Shown here: piece by piece, positions 45,423-53,198 of the stretch | Layout: every line of letters starts with the position of its first letter | Numbering within the stretch: the first letter of the stretch is position 1 | NCBI RefSeq assembly: GCF_000375485.1 | Contig: NZ_AQXE01000012.1 | Span: 36,918 to 100,917 of the forward strand | Direction: 5' to 3' | DNA length: 64,000 nucleotides | Source: Desulfovibrio oxyclinae DSM 11498 | GTDB lineage: Bacteria > Desulfobacterota > Desulfovibrionia > Desulfovibrionales > Desulfovibrionaceae | Notes under the pieces: generated by a model | What the model was told of the DNA's origin: nothing | The model's input: the letters and a program-made list of their open reading frames with translations, nothing else | Database searches by the model: none | Translations under genes and position numbers: made by a program

Positions 45423-47834
45423 ATGAACCATCGACCGAATGTACTGCTCGTTGACGACCAGAAGCTCACCCACGCGCTGATAGGCAAAGCGCTTGCCGAA
45501 ATGGACCTCTCGCTCATGAGTGCCACCTCGGGACGCGAGGCGCTCGGCATCATCCGCGAAACCGATGTCTCGCTGGTGCTGATGGACCTCATGATGCCCG
45601 GCATGGACGGCATTGAGACCGCAAAGCGCATCCGCGAAGCCATGGCCCCGCGCCTTGTGCCGGTCATTTTCATCACCGCCGCCTCCCCCAACGAGGATTC
45701 GGTGCGGCGCGCTTACGAGATGGGAGCCGTGGACTTTCTTTACAAGCCGGTCTCCCCTTCCGTGCTCAAGGCAAAGGTGGGAGTGTTCACAGAACTGCAC
45801 CGCCAGCGCATGGAGCTTGAACAGCGTCAGGAAGAATACCGCGACATCATCGAGGCGGTGGCAACGGGTATGCTGACCGTTGACATGCAGTGGCGCGTGG
45901 CCGAGGCCAACGGCTCGGCATGTGCGCAGTTCCAGATCCCTCGGGACGAGTTCATCGGCACTCCGGTGGAAGATATTCTCGGCTGCGAAGGACAGGAACT
46001 CACCGAGGAGGTTTCCGGCCTGCTGGACAACAACGTGGCCTTCGCCATGGAGACCCTCGGCCATCGCAGCGACGGAAGCCACTTCAACGCCGACCTGCGC
46101 GGAACCGCCATTATGGCACACGGGGAGCCCTGCATCCTGATGTGCGTCAATGATGTTTCAGCCTACAAGCGACAGGAAACCACCTGCGCCTCGGATCCCG
46201 CCGAGGGCCTTGTCCGTCCGGGAGACAGACATCCCGGCCCGGATTCGCTGCACGAATGCACCCCCTCGCTGGATCATCCCGCCATCCTCGAAGCGGTCCC
46301 TATCCCAATTTATTTCAAGGACATTCAAGGCGTTATCGTGGGCTGCAATCGGGCGTTCCTCGAAGTTTTCGAGCGAGGCCGAGACGAACTCGTTGGCAAG
46401 ACAGTCCACGAACTCCTGCCTGAGCAGACCGCACAGAGCTTCGAGCTTGCCGATCAGGGCCTGCTTTCCGGGCACGCCAAACTGCAAAGCGTCCACGCAG
46501 AGGTGACAAACAGCCACGGTACGCCGTTGCGAATGGTTTTCCAGAAGACCGTTTACAGCACGGATGAGGCCTCGCCAGCAGGCATCGTGGGCATCATCAC
46601 CGAGGTAACCAAGAAGGACGAAAGCGCCAGCCCGGTTCAGGACAGAGATCACCTCTTCGAGGCTGTCCTTTCCGGCATGAAGGCGGCGCTGTTGCTGTAC
46701 GATCAGGAGACCGGAATCGTCGAGGAAGTCAACAACGTTGCCGAGGAACTGCTGGAGACGCCACGAAACGAAATGATTGGTCACCCGTTCACGGATATCA
46801 CGTGTCCTCGGCTGACATGCCGAGACTGCGACATGTGTCGCAGTACGCAGGAGCCTTTGCTGCTCAACGAAATGGATACACGCCTGAGGCGCCGCGACGG
46901 CATTACAGTGCCTATCCACCGCTCAGTATTCCGAATCTCCATGGGCGGCCGGGACAAATCCGTGGTGATCATGTTCGACAACTCCCGCCGCAAGCTGCTG
47001 GAACAACGGCTCACCCGAGCCCAGAAGCTTGAATCCCTCGGCACCCTTGCCAGTGGCATAGCCCATGAGATCAACACACCCATTCAGTATGTGGGCGACA
47101 ACCTGCGTTTTCTCGAAGAGGCGGCCGGAGACCTTTTTGCCATGCTCGATACCGTGGAAAAGCGACGCGCGGGCCTGAGCAATGACTATCCCGACATTCT
47201 GGAGGCCATCGACCGCAGGGACTACCCCTTCTTCAAGCAGGACGTTCCGGAATCCATTGGACAGTCGCTGGACGGCATCAACAAGGTTTCCTCGGTGGTC
47301 AAAAGCATGATGCAGTTTTCGCAACCGGGCAGCGGACGACGTTGCCGACATGACCTGAACACGGCCGTGCAGGACACCATCAACGTCACCAGAAGCGCAT
47401 GGACGAGTTGCGCACGTGTCGTCACCGACCTTGACGACTCACTTCCCAACATCCTGTGCGACCCCAGCGAAATCAATCAGGTCATCCTCAACCTGCTCAT
47501 GAACGCGACGCACGCCATGGCGGACAGGTATGGCGAACAATGCGATGAACGCGGTGTCATCACCATATCCACGCGCCACGCGGGCGACGCGGCGGAGCTG
47601 ACAGTGGAAGACACCGGCATAGGCATCCCCGACGAAATCATGGACAAGATCTTCGACCCGTTCTTCACAACCAAGTCGGTCGGGAGGGGAACCGGGCAGG
47701 GCCTCAGCATCGTCCACACGGCAGTGGTCGAGAGACACTCGGGCAGCATAGACATCATCTCCACTCCCGGTGAAGGAACGCAGGTTCGTATTTTGCTGCC
47801 GTTCTCGCAGGAAAAGGAGGGAAGCAGCCAATGA
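45423..47834 (+). CDS. REC-PAS3 histidine kinase
   Basis: The 803-aa cytoplasmic protein has a receiver (acceptor D55 in LVLMDLMMPGMDG), a coiled linker, three PAS domains (about 140-250, 280-395, 405-520) and a HisKA (H548 in ASGIAHEINTP) plus HATPase (NLLMNATHAMA, DTGIGIPDE, GTGQGLSI). The third PAS contains four cysteines in C461-X4-C466-X2-C469-X2-C472, which could bind iron-sulfur or zinc. A receiver at the N-terminus suggests it is itself controlled by the upstream HPt. It overlaps the next gene by 4 bases. Confidence 0.92.
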   Translation: MNHRPNVLLVDDQKLTHALIGKALAEMDLSLMSATSGREALGIIRETDVSLVLMDLMMPGMDGIETAKRIREAMAPRLVPVIFITAASPNEDSVRRAYEMGAVDFLYKPVSPSVLKAKVGVFTELHRQRMELEQRQEEYRDIIEAVATGMLTVDMQWRVAEANGSACAQFQIPRDEFIGTPVEDILGCEGQELTEEVSGLLDNNVAFAMETLGHRSDGSHFNADLRGTAIMAHGEPCILMCVNDVSAYKRQETTCASDPAEGLVRPGDRHPGPDSLHECTPSLDHPAILEAVPIPIYFKDIQGVIVGCNRAFLEVFERGRDELVGKTVHELLPEQTAQSFELADQGLLSGHAKLQSVHAEVTNSHGTPLRMVFQKTVYSTDEASPAGIVGIITEVTKKDESASPVQDRDHLFEAVLSGMKAALLLYDQETGIVEEVNNVAEELLETPRNEMIGHPFTDITCPRLTCRDCDMCRSTQEPLLLNEMDTRLRRRDGITVPIHRSVFRISMGGRDKSVVIMFDNSRRKLLEQRLTRAQKLESLGTLASGIAHEINTPIQYVGDNLRFLEEAAGDLFAMLDTVEKRRAGLSNDYPDILEAIDRRDYPFFKQDVPESIGQSLDGINKVSSVVKSMMQFSQPGSGRRCRHDLNTAVQDTINVTRSAWTSCARVVTDLDDSLPNILCDPSEINQVILNLLMNATHAMADRYGEQCDERGVITISTRHAGDAAELTVEDTGIGIPDEIMDKIFDPFFTTKSVGRGTGQGLSIVHTAVVERHSGSIDIISTPGEGTQVRILLPFSQEKEGSSQ

Positions 47835-49048
47835 AGCACGTATTGTTCGTCGATGACGACAAGAACGTTCTCAGCGGCCTGCGGCGAATGCTCAGGGGCA
47901 TCCGCAAGGAATGGGACATGGACTTCGCGCCCGGCGGCGCGGAAGCTCTGGATATGCTGGAAGAGAAGGAATACGACCTCGTCATCAGCGACATGCGCAT
48001 GCCGGGGATGGACGGCGCACAACTTCTGCAAAAGGTTCAGGAGCGTTCGCCCGAGACCGTAAGGATCATCCTTTCGGGACACTCCGAGCCCACCGTGGTC
48101 ATGCGTTCGGTCCGGACCGCGCACCAGTTCCTGAGCAAGCCCTGCTCTTCCGAGCAGCTTCTGAAAACACTTGAAGATTCCTACCGTCTCCGGCAGCTGC
48201 TCAGCAATCCGCGCATCAAGGCCGCCATTTCCGGCGTGGAAACATTGCCCAGCATCCCGGACCTGTATGACAGGATACTTAGGGAGATCGAGCGGCCGGG
48301 GTCCTCGCTGGACGAAGTGGGGGAGATCATCGCGGAAGACGTGGGTATGACGGCCATGATCCTCAAAATGGTCAACTCCTCGTTTTTCGGGTTCTTCCGG
48401 GAGATCACTACCCCCGGACAGGCTGTGAGCCTGCTCGGCGTGGAGGTGGTCAAGGCGCTGGTCCTGAGCGCCCATCTCTTTTCATCCTTCGACGCCAAGA
48501 AAGCGGCGCCTTCGTTTTCCATGGCGAAATTTCGTTCCCACAGCCTCATGGTATCCAAGCTCAGTGAGGCCATCGCGGAGCATGAAGGACGAAACAAACA
48601 GGAACGCGAGCAATGCTCTGTGGCGGGCATGCTGCACGACATGGGCAAGCTGCTCCTGAGCACCCAGACGCCGACACAGTACGAGGAGATTCTATCGGCG
48701 GCCGGAGCCGCAGACATGCCGGAGCACGAAGCCGAGCAGCGACTGCTTCAGACCACCCACGGCGAGGTCGGGGCTTACCTGCTCGGTCTTTGGGGTGTTC
48801 ACGGTGAAATACTGGAAAGTGTCGCCTTCCACCATGTGCCGGAAACCTGCCCCTCCCAAGCATTCACTCCACTCGCCGCAGTTCACGCAGCCGACTATTT
48901 CGAACACAAGCATCTGGACATTCAAGGAGAGACCGCCTGCGAGCTGAATATGCAGTTCCTTGAGCAGTGCGGGCTCGCCCACCGGGTTCCGCAGTGGGAT
49001 TCCCTGTGCTCACGAATCATCGAAGAGGTGAAGGCAAATGACGAATAA
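47831..49048 (+). CDS. Response regulator with HDOD output domain
   Basis: The 405-aa protein has an N-terminal receiver (acceptor D54 in LVISDMRMPGMDG, T/S in LSGHS, lysine in LSKPC) and a C-terminal HDOD domain (about 135-370) with the family segments VNSSFFGFFREITTPGQAVSLLG and an HD-like GMLHDMGKLLL. HDOD proteins control regulation and signalling through protein contacts, and are usually not hydrolases. Start overlaps the upstream kinase stop by 4 bases (ATGA), stop overlaps the next start by 11. It is a typical output for the kinase encoded upstream. Confidence 0.92.
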   Translation: MKHVLFVDDDKNVLSGLRRMLRGIRKEWDMDFAPGGAEALDMLEEKEYDLVISDMRMPGMDGAQLLQKVQERSPETVRIILSGHSEPTVVMRSVRTAHQFLSKPCSSEQLLKTLEDSYRLRQLLSNPRIKAAISGVETLPSIPDLYDRILREIERPGSSLDEVGEIIAEDVGMTAMILKMVNSSFFGFFREITTPGQAVSLLGVEVVKALVLSAHLFSSFDAKKAAPSFSMAKFRSHSLMVSKLSEAIAEHEGRNKQEREQCSVAGMLHDMGKLLLSTQTPTQYEEILSAAGAADMPEHEAEQRLLQTTHGEVGAYLLGLWGVHGEILESVAFHHVPETCPSQAFTPLAAVHAADYFEHKHLDIQGETACELNMQFLEQCGLAHRVPQWDSLCSRIIEEVKANDE

Positions 49049-50192
49049 CACCGTTTTGTTCGTGGATGACGAACCGAACATTCTCGCCAGTTTTCGGCGC
49101 AGCCTCGGCAGGAAGTTTTCCATAGATCTGGCGCAAGGCCCGGAAGAGGCACTGGAAAAAATCCAGAAAAACGACCCTTACGCCGTGGTCGTCAGCGACC
49201 TCAAGATGCCCAAGATGAACGGCATCGACCTGCTGACGCGGGTCAAGAGCATCTCTCCGGATACCGTGCGCGTCATTCTGACCGGCCACGCCAACCTCGA
49301 TTCGGCCATCTCCGCCGTGAACGAAGGAAGCGTCTTCCGGTTTCTGACCAAACCCTGCGACACCGACATCCTCGTCAAGACAGTAAATGCGTCAATCAAG
49401 CAGTACCGACTGGTCACTGCGGAAAAGGAATTGCTCAGGGGCACGCTTCGGGGCAGCGTCAAGCTTCTTACCGATATACTTGCGCTGGTCACGCCGGAGG
49501 CATTCGGGCGCACTGAACGCATCAAGCAGATAGTCCTCGGGACCGCCACCGAAGCCAAGCTGGACAACCCGTGGCGCTACGAGCTGGCCGCCATGCTCTC
49601 CATGATCGGCTATATTTCCGTGGACCCCGAGATTCTCGACAAGAAATTCAACAACGAAGAACTTACCCCCGAAGAAGAACAAATGCTCACCATGCACAGC
49701 GCGGTTGCCACCGGACTTCTGGCCAATATCCCGCGTATGCAGGAAGTCATCGACGCCATTGCCTCACAGGATGACCGGTTCGATGAAAACCCGGACCAAC
49801 CGGTCGGTGGTCGCCTTCTGCGGCTGGCGGGGGACTTCGAAAGCCTTGAACGTTCCGGTCTGGACAAGGATGAAGCCATGGACCACATGCGCTCCGACGA
49901 GGACCGGTACGACCCCATGCTGCTCCGGGCGCTTGAGCGCATGATCTTCGCCGAGGAGGGCCTTGTCCCCATGAGCCTCACCTTCAAGGAGCTCAGGGTA
50001 GGTATGCTGCTTACGGCGAACGTTACTACCGAGGACGGAGTGCTGCTCATGGCCAAGGGGCAGGAACTCAACGAAGTGGGTCTGCTCAGGCTTCAAAACT
50101 TTGCCCGCAACAACAGTATAAAAGAACCCATCGAGGTACGGGTGTCGCTTGACCGGGTAAAGCAATCGGGGAAGGCCCAGCCCCCCTCCTGA
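49038..50192 (+). CDS. Response regulator with degenerate HD-GYP-like domain
   Basis: The 384-aa protein has an N-terminal receiver (acceptor D54 in VVVSDLKMPKMNG) and a C-terminal region that follows the order of an HD-GYP phosphodiesterase but has lost its catalytic residues. The HDIGKI position reads SMIGYI (S188, M189), the HHE motif is absent and GYP is missing. Thus it cannot degrade c-di-GMP by the usual mechanism; it may still bind partners. A further C-terminal domain (about 300-370, FKELRVGMLLTANVTTEDG) resembles the small domain seen after such regulators. The gene overlaps the HDOD gene by 11 bases. Confidence 0.82.
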   Translation: MTNNTVLFVDDEPNILASFRRSLGRKFSIDLAQGPEEALEKIQKNDPYAVVVSDLKMPKMNGIDLLTRVKSISPDTVRVILTGHANLDSAISAVNEGSVFRFLTKPCDTDILVKTVNASIKQYRLVTAEKELLRGTLRGSVKLLTDILALVTPEAFGRTERIKQIVLGTATEAKLDNPWRYELAAMLSMIGYISVDPEILDKKFNNEELTPEEEQMLTMHSAVATGLLANIPRMQEVIDAIASQDDRFDENPDQPVGGRLLRLAGDFESLERSGLDKDEAMDHMRSDEDRYDPMLLRALERMIFAEEGLVPMSLTFKELRVGMLLTANVTTEDGVLLMAKGQELNEVGLLRLQNFARNNSIKEPIEVRVSLDRVKQSGKAQPPS

Positions 50193-50209
50193 GGTCAATT
50201 TTTGATAGA

Positions 50210-50237
50210 TTGACACCCCTTACAGGTGTGCTACCGT
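50210..50237 (+). promoter_or_regulatory. Possible promoter of the second kinase unit
   Basis: TTGACA at 50210-50215 and TACCGT at 50232-50237 with a 16-base spacer, 47 bases before the TTG start at 50284. Confidence 0.4.
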
Positions 50238-50283
50238 TCAACCAGTTCCGATTATTCGTTCATCGAATTTCCCCGGAGGTACC

Positions 50284-52617
50284 TTGTCCGCGTTCAAAAA
50301 GCGCAGCGGCACGAACATGCCGAACACCATGGGAGTGCTGAGCAGGCGCTTTTACAAGACCCAGATACTCAGCGTCGGCATCATCCTGCTGATCTTCACG
50401 CTGTTGTATATCGCGGTAAACGGTTACCGACTGCGTACGCAGATCGACAACCGCATCGAAGGCATCAGCGGTCTTGCTTCCACCAGCCTCACCTCCGCGG
50501 TCTGGCAGGTGGACCACGCCTCCATTCGAGACTTCGTGGATGCCCTCTTCCTCGACAAGAACGTTGTCTACGTCAGCGTCATCACCGACGAACGAAACGT
50601 CATCAAGCGCGTGCGCACCCCGTACCGCGGCATGGATTTTACGGATTTCGCACAGGACTCCGGCTTTTTGACCCGCAGCGTGGAGATCAAGAAGTATTCG
50701 GAATGGATCGGCACCTTCCGGGTCGTCGTCACGCTTGAGAGCATCTGGTTCGAGGTGGCGGTCAACGCCGGAATCTCGTTGATTCTTGCGGTCGTACTGG
50801 TCTCGGTAATTTCCCTGACCAGCATCATGTTCACCCGGCGGAAGATTTTCCTGCGACTCACGACCCTCGCCACCACCGCACGATCCATTGCCGACGGCAA
50901 CACCGACTCGCCCATCGAAGACACGGCCAACGACGAGATCGGCGAACTTGCCGGGGCACTGGAAGATATGCGCCATTCCCTGAGTTCGCTCATCCTCAGC
51001 CTGCGCGAAGCCAACGTCAAGCTGCGCAACCAGTCCGCCACGCTCGAAGCCGAGGTCAAGGAACGCACGCTCGAACTGGAGAAGAAGAACGAGTCGCTGA
51101 ACACGGCCCTGCGCGATGCGAGCGAGGCGCGCCTTCAGGCGGAACAGGCCAGCCGAGCCAAAAGTGAATTTCTCGCGGGCATGAGCCATGAAATCCGCAC
51201 GCCCATGAACGCCATCATCGGCATGGCCGAGAGCCTGACCGAAACGGGCCTCGACGAAACGCAACTCGAATACGTGGATGTCCTCAAACACGCGGGCACG
51301 TCCCTGCTCACCCTCATTGACGACATCCTCGACCTTTCCCGCGTGGAATCCGGCAGGATGGATCTGGAAAATATCGATTTCCGCCTCAAGGCGGTGGTCG
51401 AACGCTCCGTGGCCCAGGTCCGCCCCAAAGCCGCCCACAAGGGGCTCTCCCTGCAAAGCGAAATCTCCCACGATCTGCCCGAAACCCTCATTGGCGACCC
51501 GACGCGACTGGGGCAAGTGCTCATCAACCTTCTGGACAACGCGATCAAGTTCACTCCGGAAGGCGAGGTGCGGATCAGCATGCACCCATCGGGCGAACAC
51601 GGTGACATGCTCCTCGCAACAGTCTCCGACACCGGCATCGGCATTCCCGCCGACAAGCTGGAGTCGATCTTCGAGTCCTTCACGCAGGCAGACGGCTCCA
51701 CTACGCGCCAGTTCGGCGGCACAGGACTTGGTCTTTCCATCTGCCGCAAGCTCGTCAAGCTCATGGGCGGCCGCATCTGGGCCGAAAGCGAACAGGGCAA
51801 GGGGACCAGCTTTTTCTTCACCATACCGCTTCGCAAAAGCGCGGCACCGCCACTGCGCGAAGAGGCTCAGTCCATCGAACAGCCGAATCTTCAACCCTGC
51901 CGGATCCTGCTGGTGGAAGACTCGCATTACAACACCTTCGTGGTGCAGACTTATCTCAAGGATACGCCCTGCACGGTGACCGAGGCCAGCAATGGTCAGG
52001 AAGGCGTCGAAGCGTTCGAACGCGACGACTTCGACCTCATCATCATGGACATGCAGATGCCGGTCATGGACGGCTTTACGGCAATGGGCACCATTCGGGA
52101 GCTTGAACGGCAAAACGACCTGCCAAGGATTCCAATTCTTGCCATGACCGCCCACGCCCTTGCCTACGAAGCGGAGCGGTGCATCACCGCGGGTGCCGAC
52201 ATGCACCTGCCAAAGCCGGTTCTCAAACATCAGCTCATCCGCGCCATCCACGAACTCTGCCACAGAAAACAAAAGCCCGAGGACAACCGGGCCGCGGAGA
52301 AACTGCCGGCAAATGACACTCCTCCGGAAATTCAGGCTCTGGCCCCCCGCTTCCTCGAAAGCATGCTCATGGAGCTTGGCAAATGCAGCCCAAAGGCGTT
52401 TTCCGGAGACACGGAAGACCTGCGACGCTTCCTGCACAAGCTTGAAGGCGAAGCCGGAGCGTTCGGTTTTCCCGACCTCGACAAGCGCGCCAAGCGGTTG
52501 CACCGTGCCGCAAGGGCCGATGATATCGAGACCATCACCGCCCTGCTCCCGCAACTCAAAGTGGAAATGGAACAACTGCTCGAATCCGTCCGGAAGCAGC
52601 AGGAAACCTCTTCATGA
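50284..52617 (+). CDS. Hybrid histidine kinase with C-terminal HPt
   Basis: The 777-aa protein has two membrane helices (about 30-48 and 158-185) around a small periplasmic domain, a HAMP domain (about 185-240), a coiled coil, a HisKA with H302 (AGMSHEIRTPMN), a HATPase (NLLDNAIKF, DTGIGIP, GTGLGLS), a receiver with acceptor D589 (LIIMDMQMPVMDG) and a C-terminal HPt with H718 (FLHKLEGEAGAFG). All parts of a phosphorelay are in one chain. The start is TTG at 50284 with GGAGG upstream; an ATG at 50317 is possible. A hydrolase gene overlaps its stop by 4 bases. Confidence 0.92.
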   Translation: MSAFKKRSGTNMPNTMGVLSRRFYKTQILSVGIILLIFTLLYIAVNGYRLRTQIDNRIEGISGLASTSLTSAVWQVDHASIRDFVDALFLDKNVVYVSVITDERNVIKRVRTPYRGMDFTDFAQDSGFLTRSVEIKKYSEWIGTFRVVVTLESIWFEVAVNAGISLILAVVLVSVISLTSIMFTRRKIFLRLTTLATTARSIADGNTDSPIEDTANDEIGELAGALEDMRHSLSSLILSLREANVKLRNQSATLEAEVKERTLELEKKNESLNTALRDASEARLQAEQASRAKSEFLAGMSHEIRTPMNAIIGMAESLTETGLDETQLEYVDVLKHAGTSLLTLIDDILDLSRVESGRMDLENIDFRLKAVVERSVAQVRPKAAHKGLSLQSEISHDLPETLIGDPTRLGQVLINLLDNAIKFTPEGEVRISMHPSGEHGDMLLATVSDTGIGIPADKLESIFESFTQADGSTTRQFGGTGLGLSICRKLVKLMGGRIWAESEQGKGTSFFFTIPLRKSAAPPLREEAQSIEQPNLQPCRILLVEDSHYNTFVVQTYLKDTPCTVTEASNGQEGVEAFERDDFDLIIMDMQMPVMDGFTAMGTIRELERQNDLPRIPILAMTAHALAYEAERCITAGADMHLPKPVLKHQLIRAIHELCHRKQKPEDNRAAEKLPANDTPPEIQALAPRFLESMLMELGKCSPKAFSGDTEDLRRFLHKLEGEAGAFGFPDLDKRAKRLHRAARADDIETITALLPQLKVEMEQLLESVRKQQETSS

Positions 52618-53123
52618 GCGGACTCGTCATCTGGTCACACGGTGCTGAAGCTCCGCCGTGGGGAACCAAAAGCATCCGCCTCGCCGCAATAGCTAACGAG
52701 ATGGGGTTCGAGTTTCAGGCACCGGATTTCACCGACCTGTCTAGTCCCGACGACAGAACCGAGCGCCTGGCGGCGCTGATCGACGATCGACAACCGGACG
52801 TTCTGGCCGGTTCGAGCATGGGTGGGTACGCCAGTCTCGCAGCCGGATCGAACAAAGTCATCCCGGGATTGTTCCTGCTGGCTCCGGCCCTGTACATGCC
52901 GGGGTATGCCATCACAGAGTTCAGCCCCAAGGCGAGCGCCATTACAGTAATACACGGTTGGCGTGACGAAGTGGTGCCGGTGGAAAACTCCATCCATTTT
53001 GCGAGCAAGCACTTGACCAACTTGCATATTATAGATGCAGACCATCGCCTCGCCGGGCGAACCAACGACATCGCCGAGCTGTTCAGACTGTTCCTCGCCT
53101 CCCTCCCGTCCCATCAGTCATAA
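52614..53123 (+). CDS. Alpha/beta-hydrolase (YqiA-like esterase)
   Basis: The 169-aa small alpha/beta hydrolase has the nucleophile elbow GSSMGG, an acid residue in GWRDEVVP and a histidine in DADHRL, giving a complete Ser-Asp-His triad. The family includes the YqiA/UPF0227 esterases. There is no signal peptide. It overlaps the stop of the hybrid kinase by 4 bases (ATGA), so it is translated with it, which is an odd pairing for a metabolic enzyme. The substrate is unknown. Confidence 0.75.
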   Translation: MSGLVIWSHGAEAPPWGTKSIRLAAIANEMGFEFQAPDFTDLSSPDDRTERLAALIDDRQPDVLAGSSMGGYASLAAGSNKVIPGLFLLAPALYMPGYAITEFSPKASAITVIHGWRDEVVPVENSIHFASKHLTNLHIIDADHRLAGRTNDIAELFRLFLASLPSHQS

Positions 53124-53198
53124 TTCGACGGGGATGACGGAACACCTCGACTAGTGTAGTGTTAATCCAGTCGAATTTCCTAACAGCCGGGACCGGAC

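Noticed and set aside
50260..52575. Long minus-strand frame (771 aa) opposite the hybrid kinase
   Set aside because: Its translation is without domain motifs; the plus-strand kinase domains are complete.
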